From Paraburkholderia megapolitana (lineage in GTDB: Bacteria; Pseudomonadota; Gammaproteobacteria; Burkholderiales; Burkholderiaceae), in NCBI RefSeq assembly GCF_007556815.1, contig NZ_CP041743.1:1612001-1676000 (forward strand): a stretch of DNA of 64,000 nucleotides. Reading direction: 5' to 3'. The notes under the pieces are model-generated. The model ran no database searches, was not told where the DNA came from, and saw only the letters and a list, made by a program, of their open reading frames with translations. The translations under genes and the position numbers were made by a program. Position 1 is the stretch's first letter. Each line of letters begins with the position of its first letter. Positions 17,474 to 26,282 of this stretch are shown piece by piece.

Positions 17474-19408
17474 ATGACATCGGTCCTGCGCGACACGCGT
17501 TCCCTGCTGGCCGGCACGATGCGGCCGGTCAGGGCGTGCGCGCTGGCGTGGGTGTCGACGCTGGTGCTGGGTGCCGGGGGGCTGCATCCGGCCGATGTGT
17601 TCGCCAGTGCAGCGGCACATGCTGAGGCGAGTGGCGTCGCGCACACGCCTCGCGTTGCTGCTGTTGCTCCTGTTGATCCGGCACCGGGTTTGGCGGATGC
17701 AAGCGACACAACCATTCAGGCCAGCCTGCCCGCAACGAACCGTATGTCGCTCAGTGGTTCGAAACCATCCGCAGAACCGCTACAGTTCGCGTGGCTGCGC
17801 GACGGGCGCGCGCAGTACTGGCGCATCGACAGCCGCGGTACCGTCGGCGATCAACTCTCGACACAGGCCGCGCAACCGCTACCCGCTACCGTCGAAACAC
17901 CACTCGGCAGCGTGTGGAAACTGTTTGTCTATGGCTACCTCGTGGATCGCGGTATCGCGACGCCCGATTACAACTGCACGGGCGGCGATCCCGAAGAGGT
18001 CTATTGCTGCATGACGGGTGGTCATATCGATCGCGAGCGCGCGCTGGTGCAGTCGTGCGGACTCTTCTTCGAACCGGCGCGTCTGCATATCGACGCCGCC
18101 GACTGGCGCAAATACTGGAGCGCCGCCGGCGCGCCGGCATGGTTGCGCGATCTGCGCGCGTTGCAGCCTGCGCAGCGGGTGGCCGTTGCCGATCTGCTGG
18201 CGGCGCTGCAGGCGATGCCAGCACGGCCACGCGAGGCCGCTTCGAGCACGCTGATCTCGGTGCTCACTAGCGGACGAGGCGAGGGCACTGTTGCGCTGTA
18301 CGGCAGCCTGCTGCGCGCAAAAACCTGGACGATGCCGGACCCGGCGAGACCCGGCGCTTCGATTGGCGGCGCGGCGGGCTGGCTTGCCGATGGCAGTCCT
18401 GTCTGGCTCGGCGGTCCGGGCGGTAGTGCGCGCGTGCTGGCCGCCGCGGCGCCGCGTATTGCGCCATTGCTCGCGCAGACCATCGTGCCGGACGATGCGG
18501 CCTGCGTCGTCGTCGATTTCTTCACGCGTTACCCGGTGCGTGAAGTGCTGCCCGTGCAAGGTAGCGCTGCTGTGCCCGACGGTCCGCTGACCGGCGCCTA
18601 TCGAGTCGGTTTTGCGAACGGCAACTGGCTGCGCATCGAGAGCCGCGGCGAGCTGTTGCTGCAGAGCGATCCTGGTGTGGCGCCGCGTATCATCGGTCGC
18701 TTCGGAATGAACGATTACATCGCGCGGGTCGTCGAGCGCGAAGGCGATGCGCGCGACGAAGAGGCCGCGAAAGCACTGGCGGTTGCCGCGCGCAGCTATG
18801 TGGTCCAGCACGGCACGCGTGAGCGCGGCTGTTTCCGCATCGACGACAGCAGCAGCACGCAGCGCGTGCTGGCTCATCCGGCGAGCGCAGGCGCCCGTCG
18901 CGCCGCCGATCTCACCGATGCGCTCGTGCTGACCGGGGTCCCGGTCCAGTATCACCACGACAAGGCCGCGGCCGGCCAGATGAGCTGGCTCGACGCGAAG
19001 GCTGCCGCGCAACGCGGCCTCACGTTCGATGCGATTCTTGCGCGCACCTGGCCGCAGGCCACGCTGACGTCGTTCGAAAGTCCGCTGGCTGGCGATTGCC
19101 AGCCGGTGGCCGGCGCGCGCGAATGGCTGCAGCGCAACGCATCGCTGTGGGCGCGGCGGCTTAACGACGAACCTGGCTACGAGACGCCCGATCTGCCCGC
19201 GGTCTGCGCAGTGACCGACGGCCGGCCGTATGCCGATGCGCAGCGCAACCGCGTGTACATCCACCGTCTGCGCAGCGAGGACGATCGCATCGCGCTTGCG
19301 CACGAATATATTCACCTGGCGTTCCAGCATCATCCGCGTGGACTCGATGAAGGATTCGTCGAGCGTACGGCGCGCGCGTTGATCCGCTCGGAGGCGACGG
19401 TCCAATGA
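17474..19408 (+). CDS. yfaQ: DUF2300 protein (YfaQ-like) with SxxK-, SpoIID- and zincin-like segments
   Basis: Exported 644-residue protein of the YfaQ/DUF2300 family, with a signal-like segment at residues 20-45. Three parts can be read. (1) Residues about 100-330 resemble a penicillin-binding transpeptidase: S146-V-W-K149, S194-C-G in ALVQSCGLFFEP, and K283-T-W where KTG is usual. (2) Residues about 380-535 resemble SpoIID: RVVEREG, AKALAVAARSYV, then GQMSWLDAKAAAQRGLTFDA. (3) Near the C-terminus is a zinc-peptidase motif HEYIH (His610-His614), followed by DEGFVE. Together they suggest work on peptidoglycan next to the macroglobulin. ATG 17474 is preferred; a TTG at 17459 overlapping the yfaS stop is possible. 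Domain readings are by eye. Confidence 0.75.
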   Translation: MTSVLRDTRSLLAGTMRPVRACALAWVSTLVLGAGGLHPADVFASAAAHAEASGVAHTPRVAAVAPVDPAPGLADASDTTIQASLPATNRMSLSGSKPSAEPLQFAWLRDGRAQYWRIDSRGTVGDQLSTQAAQPLPATVETPLGSVWKLFVYGYLVDRGIATPDYNCTGGDPEEVYCCMTGGHIDRERALVQSCGLFFEPARLHIDAADWRKYWSAAGAPAWLRDLRALQPAQRVAVADLLAALQAMPARPREAASSTLISVLTSGRGEGTVALYGSLLRAKTWTMPDPARPGASIGGAAGWLADGSPVWLGGPGGSARVLAAAAPRIAPLLAQTIVPDDAACVVVDFFTRYPVREVLPVQGSAAVPDGPLTGAYRVGFANGNWLRIESRGELLLQSDPGVAPRIIGRFGMNDYIARVVEREGDARDEEAAKALAVAARSYVVQHGTRERGCFRIDDSSSTQRVLAHPASAGARRAADLTDALVLTGVPVQYHHDKAAAGQMSWLDAKAAAQRGLTFDAILARTWPQATLTSFESPLAGDCQPVAGAREWLQRNASLWARRLNDEPGYETPDLPAVCAVTDGRPYADAQRNRVYIHRLRSEDDRIALAHEYIHLAFQHHPRGLDEGFVERTARALIRSEATVQ

Positions 19409-20286
19409 AACCTGTACTCCGCTCCACGATGCGATCGTTGCGCCGCCGCACCTGGGTGGGTGCGCTGCTTGCCGCTATGTTGCTGATACCGGCGGCGTTC
19501 GCCCAGGATGCACAGAAAGCGCAAAATGCCGCGCCCGCGACGGAAGGCGGCGCGCTCGCCGATCTCACCGACGCGTTCAACGGCTGGCGACACAGCGGGT
19601 TGACCAACGAAGGAGAGCGCTTCGTCGCCGCGTATCCGCGACCACCGGTCGATCGCGGCGAGCAGCGCTTTCGCACGCTAATCGAAGGACGGCTGAAACA
19701 CTTCGACAAAAAAGCACGCAAGCCGCCGACGCTCGTCGTCAACGGTACGCCGACACCACTCTACGCCGACGACGAAGGCAATTTCGCGCGCCCGTGGGCC
19801 TTCGGCGCAGGATCGAACAGCCTCGAGATCATCTCCGCCGACGGTAAAACGCATCAGCGCATGCAGTTCTACGAAGCGGACACCAGCAAGCCGCAGGCGA
19901 AATTGCGCGCGATCGTCACGTGGGACGATCCGCATGCGCAGGTCGATCTGCACGTCATCACACCCGACGGTCTGCACGCGTTCTTTGCGAACCCGACCTT
20001 GTCCGACGGCAGCGGCTTCGATGTGGATTCGGTGGATGGCGCGGGGCCGGGCATTTTCTCGTCGGCGGCGCCCGAGCACGGTACGTGGCTCTTCTTCCTC
20101 AACTACTGGGGCAACTTCGATTCGACCGGCTATAACTTCGATGCTGCCGCGCACGACCGCGACGTCATCACCGCGCGTCTCACGCTGGTGTTCAACGAAA
20201 ATACGCCGAACGAGCGCCGTGAAACGATGGTCGTGCCGCTGCGCAAGATCGGCGACCTGCAACTCGTCAAGAGCGAGCGACTTTAA
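19405..20286 (+). CDS. yfaP: DUF2135 family periplasmic protein (YfaP-like), first copy
   Basis: Secreted protein of 293 residues, with a signal peptide at residues 1-33 (LLAAMLLIPAAFAQ). The C-terminal half is the DUF2135 domain, readable as a beta-sandwich with an Asp-rich motif: WDDPHAQVDLHVITPDG, then FDVDSVDGAGPGIFS. A repeated segment ARPWAFGAGSNSLEI sits before it and recurs in the next gene. The start ATG overlaps the stop of yfaQ (ATGA at 19405-19408), so the genes are coupled. In P. aeruginosa small partners from this operon bind the macroglobulin. This protein is a candidate partner, by inference; function is otherwise unknown. Confidence 0.75.
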   Translation: MKPVLRSTMRSLRRRTWVGALLAAMLLIPAAFAQDAQKAQNAAPATEGGALADLTDAFNGWRHSGLTNEGERFVAAYPRPPVDRGEQRFRTLIEGRLKHFDKKARKPPTLVVNGTPTPLYADDEGNFARPWAFGAGSNSLEIISADGKTHQRMQFYEADTSKPQAKLRAIVTWDDPHAQVDLHVITPDGLHAFFANPTLSDGSGFDVDSVDGAGPGIFSSAAPEHGTWLFFLNYWGNFDSTGYNFDAAAHDRDVITARLTLVFNENTPNERRETMVVPLRKIGDLQLVKSERL

Positions 20287-20304
20287 CTGCGACATGGAAC
20301 AGCA

Positions 20305-21129
20305 ATGATGGATGCCCGCGCCTCGCGATGCATAGGATGGATAGCCGCCGTGCTGCTGCTTGCCGGCGCTTGCGCCGCGCAGGCAGATGACGTGGAGTTC
20401 AGCACGCCGGTGAATGGCTGGCGCAATACCGCCGGCGATACCTCGCGCTATACGCAGGATGTGCACTATCCGGCGGTCGCCGTCACGACGCCCGAAGGTC
20501 AGTCGGCGTTTGCGATGATCGCCGGGCAGATTCGTGCGACGCCGAAAAGGACCAATGGCGGGGGGGCGGCGGCGAAGAACGGGAAGAAAACGTCGGTGGC
20601 GACGATGATCGTCAACGGCACGGTGCTGCCGCAACGCATCGAAGAAGACGGCAGCTTCTCGCGCCCGTGGGCGTTTGCGGGCGGCAGCAACAGTGTCGAG
20701 TTGCGCACCGCGGATGGCACGAGCAAACGCATCCAGTTCTACGACGCGTATTCGAACAAGACGCGGCCGCGGTTGCGTATCGTGCTCGCGTGGGACACCG
20801 ATGGCACCGATCTGGATCTGCACGTCGTATCGCCGGATGGCGTGCACACGTTCTACGGCGACCGCGTCGCGCCGAACGGCGGCGCGCTCGACGTCGACGT
20901 GACGACCGGTTACGGTCCCGAGATCTATTCCACGCCCGCGCCGCTGCACGGCGCCTATCTCGTCTATGTGAACTACTACGGGCAGGGCGAGAGCGGCGCC
21001 GACATGACGGTCGCGCAGATCACGATCATCACCGACGAAAACACCCCGAACGAAAAGAGCGAAACGGTTGTTGTACCGATGCGCAAAGCGGGCGAGCTGA
21101 CGCTCGCGAAGAAGTTCGTCATACCTTGA
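20305..21129 (+). CDS. yfaP: DUF2135 family periplasmic protein (YfaP-like), second copy
   Basis: Paralog of the preceding gene: 274 residues, signal peptide at about 1-27 (AAVLLLAGACAAQA). It shares the block SFSRPWAFAGGSNSVELRTA and the Asp-rich WDTDGTDLDLHVVSPDG, then LDVDVTTGYGPEIYSTP. Both end in a stretch of the form ENTPNE followed by a short conserved tail. The ATG at 20305 has GGAA at good distance; the ATG at 20308 is an alternative. It lies 18 bases after the first copy. Two DUF2135 genes beside one macroglobulin gene match the six-gene mag operon of P. aeruginosa as I recall it. The two copies may form a pair or bind different partners. Confidence 0.75.
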   Translation: MMDARASRCIGWIAAVLLLAGACAAQADDVEFSTPVNGWRNTAGDTSRYTQDVHYPAVAVTTPEGQSAFAMIAGQIRATPKRTNGGGAAAKNGKKTSVATMIVNGTVLPQRIEEDGSFSRPWAFAGGSNSVELRTADGTSKRIQFYDAYSNKTRPRLRIVLAWDTDGTDLDLHVVSPDGVHTFYGDRVAPNGGALDVDVTTGYGPEIYSTPAPLHGAYLVYVNYYGQGESGADMTVAQITIITDENTPNEKSETVVVPMRKAGELTLAKKFVIP

Positions 21130-21163
21130 GTGAAAAAACCAGTAATCGAACAGGGGAAACACG

Positions 21164-22261
21164 ATGGACCAGAACGCGGGGCAACGACCGTTACTCACTT
21201 ACGACGGCAATATCGGTGAGCTGTACGGCATCTTCATCAAGAACCTGCTGCTGACGATCGTCACGGTCGGCATCTATCGCTTCTGGGCGACCACGGCGCT
21301 GCGACGCTACGTGTGGTCGCGGATGCGCTTTCAGGATGAACGCTTCGAATACACCGGGACGGGCGGCGAGCTGTTCAAGGGCTTTTTGCTCGCGATGGGG
21401 ATACTGATCGGTTCGATGATCGTCGCGTTTGGGCTCTCTGCGATCCTTAGCAAGCTAACCGGGAGCGCGGCACTAGGAATGTTGCCGATAATCGTGCTGT
21501 ATGCGGCGATCGGCGTCTTCGCGGCCGGTGCGTATTTCAGCGCGCAGCGCTATCGCCTCAGCCGTACGGTGTGGTGCGGCATTCGCGGCGGCATGACCGG
21601 CTCGATGATGCGCTACGGTGTGCAGGCGCTGCTCTACGGCCTGTTGTGCATCGTGACGTTGTTTCAGGCGGTGCCGTGGGTGACCGTGCGGCTCGCGGAA
21701 CGTCGCATCAACGCGAGCAGCTTCGGCAGCGAACCGTTTCGCTTCCAGGGGCAGGCGGGTCCGCTCTACAAGGCGTTTCTGCTGAGCTTCCTCGGCATCG
21801 TCGTGTGGGGTGTCGTAGTTGGTATTCTTTTTCTCGGGCCCGCGATATCGCTCTTCTTCGCGCAACTCGGCGGGGAGCACCACGTGCCGACCAAGGTATT
21901 CGTTGCCTTTTTCTCGTTCTACGTGCTGTTTATCGTCGGCGCGCTGTTGATGCGCTGCTACTACATTGCAAAAGTGAGCCAGCACATTGTCGGCAACACG
22001 ACGCTGGGTACACAGCTGCGCTTCGGGACGAGCATCACCGGGCGGCGTTTGCTCGTCATCGTGATCAGCAACCTGGCAATCGTCGTGTTCACGCTGGGTC
22101 TTGGCTTCCCGATTGCGTTGAACCGAGTGATGCATTTCATCGCCGATACGCTGCTGGTGGAGGGCAAGGTCGATCCGCAGTCGCTTGGCCAGAGTAACGT
22201 CGCGGCGCCGCGCACCGGTGAGGGCGCGCTGAATCTTCTCGACCACGGCGGCGGCTTCTGA
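21164..22261 (+). CDS. yjgN: YjgN family (DUF898) integral membrane protein
   Basis: Polytopic inner-membrane protein of 365 residues. The N-terminus LTYDGNIGELYGIFIKNLLL and the segment VGIYRFWATTALRRYVWS are the DUF898 hallmark. A related segment, RFQGQAGPLYKAFLLSFLGI, recurs in the second half, so the protein looks internally duplicated. I count about six to eight membrane segments. Molecular function is unknown for the family. It lies 34 bases after the second DUF2135 gene, has an AGGGGAAA ribosome site, and overlaps the next gene by four bases. DUF898 genes paired with M48 peptidase genes are a recurrent arrangement in my memory of related genomes. Confidence 0.85.
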   Translation: MDQNAGQRPLLTYDGNIGELYGIFIKNLLLTIVTVGIYRFWATTALRRYVWSRMRFQDERFEYTGTGGELFKGFLLAMGILIGSMIVAFGLSAILSKLTGSAALGMLPIIVLYAAIGVFAAGAYFSAQRYRLSRTVWCGIRGGMTGSMMRYGVQALLYGLLCIVTLFQAVPWVTVRLAERRINASSFGSEPFRFQGQAGPLYKAFLLSFLGIVVWGVVVGILFLGPAISLFFAQLGGEHHVPTKVFVAFFSFYVLFIVGALLMRCYYIAKVSQHIVGNTTLGTQLRFGTSITGRRLLVIVISNLAIVVFTLGLGFPIALNRVMHFIADTLLVEGKVDPQSLGQSNVAAPRTGEGALNLLDHGGGF

Positions 22262-23280
22262 GCACCGATCGCCCGACGCGCTACTACGACGGCCGCAGCG
22301 CCGCGGCGCATGCCGCGACGCTTGCGTGGGGCGCGACGCACCTGTCGATCGTCGGCACGGACGGCGAACTCGCGCGCTGGCTGCTGACGGATGTCGTCGT
22401 CGGCGAGGTCGATCCGGACGGCGTTGTCATACTGTCGTGCAAAGGCGAAGCGGCGCGGGTGCTGGTCGATGCCGCGGCGCTGCCGGCTTCGATGGAACGT
22501 CGTCGCGCGCCCGCGTTCGGCTGGCTCGCATGGTTCGGCGTCGGACTCGCTGCGCTGGTGGTCGCGTTTCTAGTGATCGTGCGCGTACCCGCGTTCGCCG
22601 CAGCGTTGATTCCGGCGCGGTTTGAAAACCGCCTCGGCGACACGGTAGAGGCTTCGGTCGTGCGTCGACATCGGGTGTGCACGGGCGCTGCGGGGCAGCA
22701 GGCGCTCGAACAGCTCGAAGCACGTCTTGCGCATGCCGCGGGCATCGGGCAACCGGTGCGGCTCGTCGTGGTCGACGATGCGCGGGTCAATGCGCTGACG
22801 CTGCCCGGTACGCGGATGATCGTCATGCGTGGGCTGATCGAGCGAGTCGGCAGCGCAGATCAACTGGCGGGTGTGATGGCGCATGAGACTGCGCATATCG
22901 CGCATCGCGATCCGATCCGCGCGCTCGTGCGTAGCACGGGCATCCGGCTGATCAGCGTCGCGGTCGGCGTGAATATCGGTTTTATGGATATGTCGTCGTT
23001 TGCGGGGCAACTGGTACGGTTGTCGTTCAGCCGCGAGATGGAGAGCGCTGCCGATCACGATGGTGTTGCTTATCTGCAGGCGAGCGGTTTGCGCAGCGAC
23101 GGGCTCGCCGCGTTTTTTGCGATGCTCGGCAAGGGCGATCACGATGAGCGTGCGGCCACGTTCTTTTCCGATCATCCGGGTACCGCCGAGCGTGAGGCGA
23201 AGAATCACGGGTCGGCGCTGGGGGAGAGTGCGTTGACGGCGCAGCAGTGGGAGGCGGTGCGGGGGATGTGTGGGAAGTAG
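22258..23280 (+). CDS. M48 family zinc metallopeptidase, membrane-bound
   Basis: Peptidase of 340 residues. The zinc site is His209-Glu210-x2-His213 in MAHETAHIAHRDP, with Glu262 in SREMESAADHDG as the third ligand, the normal M48 layout. A membrane segment is near residues 86-110 (FGVGLAALVVAFLVIVRVPA). The start is unusual. The frame is open back to CTG at 22258, which overlaps the stop of the DUF898 gene (CTGA). The extra N-terminus (RYYDGRSAAAHAATL) looks like the conserved lead of this family. The first conventional start, GTG 22459, would remove it. It is the last gene of the operon. Likely role: membrane or periplasmic protein quality control. Confidence 0.8.
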   Translation: MSTDRPTRYYDGRSAAAHAATLAWGATHLSIVGTDGELARWLLTDVVVGEVDPDGVVILSCKGEAARVLVDAAALPASMERRRAPAFGWLAWFGVGLAALVVAFLVIVRVPAFAAALIPARFENRLGDTVEASVVRRHRVCTGAAGQQALEQLEARLAHAAGIGQPVRLVVVDDARVNALTLPGTRMIVMRGLIERVGSADQLAGVMAHETAHIAHRDPIRALVRSTGIRLISVAVGVNIGFMDMSSFAGQLVRLSFSREMESAADHDGVAYLQASGLRSDGLAAFFAMLGKGDHDERAATFFSDHPGTAEREAKNHGSALGESALTAQQWEAVRGMCGK

Positions 23281-23625
23281 TGGGCGTGACGCTCTGCCCT
23301 GATCGTTGGTAGTTCGAGCGTCGTAACTGTGCGCCGCCACGATCTTGAAGGACCTGTCGTCTGACCCGGTTGTGCCTCTGTGCTGCCGTGCGACGGGCAC
23401 TGCGACGAATCCTCGCAGGATCAGATACTTGCCGACATCGTGCGCAAGATATCCACAGCCTTGCGCACATTTTCTGTTGATAACCCTGGCGGCTGATGCC
23501 TGTCGAAAAATGCCGGCGGCCGTTATCCAGAATTGATCCAGAAAGCGTTCAGAATTCCAGGCTGAGGGATGCCCAGGCGCGGATCTGGATACAGTATTGT
23601 CGGCCGCCAGTTAGCGGTGTCTCGA
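23281..23625. other. convergent intergenic region without a gene
   Basis: These 345 bases lie between the 3' ends of the M48 and PAAR genes. I see no coding potential. The notable content is the 39-bp repeat at 23448-23486. GC content falls after it, marking entry into the accessory island. Confidence 0.6.
23448..23486 (+). repeat. 39-bp direct repeat, copy 1 (left edge of the T6SS island)
   Basis: Identical over 39 bases to 33345-33383, in the same orientation; sequence on either side differs. Within it, ATATCCACAG and CTGTTGATAA form an imperfect inverted pair, and each resembles a DnaA box (TTATCCACA type), separated by about 15 bases. It sits in a convergent intergenic region 167 bases after the M48 gene. 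Confidence 0.85.
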
Positions 23626-23889
23626 TCACGGAAGAGACAGTGTGGCTGAGCGACTCACCAAGGTGCAGCCGCAAGTTGTATGGTGCCCGTGCAATGCCAC
23701 AGGACTGCCGTTGACCATACTGTTTCCGTCGCCTTCGGAGATAGTCTGGTTGCCGTGTTCCTTGCATTCGACCGCGTCACCCTCGCGGGCGATCGGCTTG
23801 CCGTTCACGACGTCCGTGCTCGATCCCGCCGTGACGGTGCCACCGTGTGGGGCCAGCGTATCACCAACAACTATGACCTGACGAACCAT
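23626..23889 (-). CDS. PAAR-domain protein of a type VI secretion module
   Basis: Small PAAR protein of 87 residues. PAAR proteins form the sharp tip on the VgrG spike of the type VI secretion needle and help load effectors. The pattern VVGDTLAPHGGTVTAGS, then GKPIAREGDAVECKEHG, then VNGSPVALHGHHTTCGCTL is diagnostic. The conserved His and Cys near the end suit the zinc site at the tip. GGAG lies at good distance from the ATG. It is the last gene of the vgrG-effector-immunity module read on the minus strand, and no effector domain is fused to it. Confidence 0.92.
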   Translation of the reverse strand: MVRQVIVVGDTLAPHGGTVTAGSSTDVVNGKPIAREGDAVECKEHGNQTISEGDGNSMVNGSPVALHGHHTTCGCTLVSRSATLSLP

Positions 23890-23958
23890 CTGTTAACTCC
23901 AGGAAACTCAACTGAACGATGGCGTCACCGTACCTGACACACCGTGGAAACACTTTCA

Positions 23959-24147
23959 TCAACCGCATGATCCTAAACATTGGACTGAAGACAAAGCGAT
24001 TGCCATATATATCAACCACGCACAGCCTATTGCTGCGACAACCGTGACAGGTATGCTGATCACGCGCGGGATGCGATTGCGAAAGTACCAGATCGCAATG
24101 AACAGGCCAGCAAACGGGAGAACGAGAACTGCTAACTTGCCGATCAT
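23959..24147 (-). CDS. small membrane protein between PAAR and immunity genes
   Basis: Sixty-two residues with two membrane segments (LAVLVLPFAGLFIAIWYF and VISIPVTVVAAIGCAWLIYM) and a short cysteine-containing tail (VQCLGSCG). No family recognised. It lies 33 bases after the Sel1-type immunity gene in the same direction, so it is probably co-transcribed. In this setting it could be an accessory immunity protein or an unrelated passenger. The ribosome site is weak, and the call rests on the clear hydrophobic pattern and the lack of a competing frame. Confidence 0.5.
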   Translation of the reverse strand: MIGKLAVLVLPFAGLFIAIWYFRNRIPRVISIPVTVVAAIGCAWLIYMAIALSSVQCLGSCG

Positions 24148-24180
24148 GGGCGTCTCACGTGATGCGTGTTTTCATGCTGC

Positions 24181-25827
24181 CTACAATTCGATCGCGCGCA
24201 CGCCGGACATACCGGTTTCCGCATTCGGACTTCCAAGATATGTCCATTGCACATCGTTGACCGCGATGTCGACGAAACGCTCACCAGGGCGAGGGAAAGC
24301 GTGGCCCTTCTGGATAAAGGCCTGCTGGTTCCATCGGTTGTACAGCATAGCCAGCGGATGCTCGCGCACAACACGGCCCTCCCATATGCCGTCTTGCGGA
24401 CATGTTTGCTGCCCGTCGCACCGCATCGGCGTGCGCGGTTCGGGGACTTCGCGCAGCAATCGGGCAGCGATCATGTCCCTCAAAAAATCTTCCCGCTGTG
24501 GGGGCAAGACATACGCCTCGCCGAGGTAGTGCCATTGCACCTGGTCAGCGGTGAGCCATGCATGGGACGACGCTTCGAAACGCTCGCCCACCTGATAGCG
24601 CTCCGGATTGTTTCGTCGGGCAGCTATCAGTTGCGATTTCTCGGCCGTTGAAGGACCGTAAAGCGCAAGCCAGTAGCCGTCGCGAGTGGCAGTCTGATTG
24701 CCGGCAACTACCATGCTGCTCTGCTCAAGTGTTGGAACACCGTACCCGTGCGGAATGAATTCGCGCCCTTGCAGGGCGGCACCCTGTTGCCCTTTCGGTG
24801 GTGGCGTAACGGCTTTTGCGCCGTCAATCAGCGTCTGCGCGTTGCCGTCCCACTTGGGCAAAGCGGCTGGGGGGAGTGGGAGTACCTTGTCCAGGTTGGG
24901 TAGTTTGAGCCGTCCTTGATAGTGTGTCAGTGATGCACCGATTGTCCGGTACCTCTCTGCTCTCGCCTTGTCAATGCTGCCAGGGAGGTTGCGACCGTTA
25001 GTCAGGTTGAAACCATCAAACTCGATTGATAACTTGGCCGCACACTTCGCACTTCCTAACTTCACTCCTTCTTGAAGAACCTTCAGCGCGCGAAGCTTGG
25101 CATCTGCAGTTTTCGGCCCGGCATAGACGAAGCCGAGTTCTTCGGCCGCATCGCCATAACCCTGTGCCAATGCACATTCGAGCATCTGCGTTGCGACCGG
25201 GAGGTTGCCCCAGAATCCTTCAGCGGGGTCATCATATGCGGCGTCAAGTTTCTCACCGAGGAATGTCAATGCAGACGGACTTCCCATGTCCGCGGCTCGC
25301 TGAAAGAATGAGTAGGCGCTGGTTGCATCACCTCCCTTGATCATTCCTTGTAGATGGTAAGTACCCATCATGTCGAAGGCGTCCGGTACGCCCAGTCGCA
25401 TTGCCTTCTCGACCCATTGAATCGCGATCTCCGGATCGTGTTGCGGCACACCCTGATAGTCACTCAGAATCAGCGACGCGAGATTGAGCATGGCCTTCCA
25501 GCTGCCGCGCTCCGCAGCCTGAACGTATAACTGATAAATCTTCGGGTAGTCGCGCTTCTCATAGTAGATGTCCGGGTTGTCCAGTGCGAGCGCCTGCTGG
25601 AACCATAACTCTGCCTGTGGATCGACCGGCGGGACATGCTGGTCCTGATAGACGCAGGTGAACGTTTTGCGATGCGGGTCGAACAGCGGCAGTTTTTCGT
25701 AGCGCGGAAGATCAGACATGGCAGCGGTATGCTCGATAGTCGATGTTGGTAGCAGCTGCGCCGGGGTATTCGCGGCGTATAGGCTCAAGACAATAAGAAA
25801 AATTCTGCAGACGGCCGATATCGGCAT
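24181..25827 (-). CDS. Sel1-repeat exported protein, likely immunity protein to the phospholipase effector
   Basis: Secreted or periplasmic protein of 548 residues. Signal peptide MPISAVCRIFLIVLSLYAAN starts at 25827, chosen for its GGAG site; residues upstream in frame look spurious. Residues about 90-280 are Sel1-like helical repeats (for example GSWKAMLNLASLILSDYQGV and LGVPDAFDMMGTYHLQGM). The C-terminal part holds two related segments: ATRDGYW with YQVGERFE and VQWHYLGEA, then CPQDGIW with PRPGERFV and VQWTYLGSP. That points to an internal duplication. Sel1-type proteins serve as immunity to Tle5 phospholipase D effectors in Pseudomonas (Tli5b). Its position just after the broken phospholipase gene gives it the same likely role. 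Confidence 0.72.
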   Translation of the reverse strand: MPISAVCRIFLIVLSLYAANTPAQLLPTSTIEHTAAMSDLPRYEKLPLFDPHRKTFTCVYQDQHVPPVDPQAELWFQQALALDNPDIYYEKRDYPKIYQLYVQAAERGSWKAMLNLASLILSDYQGVPQHDPEIAIQWVEKAMRLGVPDAFDMMGTYHLQGMIKGGDATSAYSFFQRAADMGSPSALTFLGEKLDAAYDDPAEGFWGNLPVATQMLECALAQGYGDAAEELGFVYAGPKTADAKLRALKVLQEGVKLGSAKCAAKLSIEFDGFNLTNGRNLPGSIDKARAERYRTIGASLTHYQGRLKLPNLDKVLPLPPAALPKWDGNAQTLIDGAKAVTPPPKGQQGAALQGREFIPHGYGVPTLEQSSMVVAGNQTATRDGYWLALYGPSTAEKSQLIAARRNNPERYQVGERFEASSHAWLTADQVQWHYLGEAYVLPPQREDFLRDMIAARLLREVPEPRTPMRCDGQQTCPQDGIWEGRVVREHPLAMLYNRWNQQAFIQKGHAFPRPGERFVDIAVNDVQWTYLGSPNAETGMSGVRAIEL

Positions 25828-26282
25828 TCGAGCGACTCCGTTCAGACGGTTCTGGGTATGTCGGATGATGGCGGCAAATCGAGTTGTGCATGAAGTATGG
25901 TGTTTGCCCTGCGGTCCATAAACGGGAGAATGAAGCCCTGCATCGGATCCGTTCCAGCTTTCTGGATTGTTCGATTGTCTCTCATCCGTCCGTCCCAAAG
26001 GTTGTACACGGCTAGCGCCTCATCCCGGTTCCCGCTACCTGGGGTTGCAGATCCCGAAAGCAGCGTGAAAACCCGCTCCCGAAGTTTCGATGCCCAGTCC
26101 GAACCTGTGGCACCAAAGTTGATTTCACTGTCGACGGACATACTGCGCTGATTCATGTTTGCGCTACCGAGCGTGATGAACACATCATCTATGATCATCA
26201 GCTTCGAATGAATGTAGATTTCGCGATACGCCATCTGGTTACCGGTAGTCCCCCCGCATTTAACGGAGTTCAGAAGTAGAGG

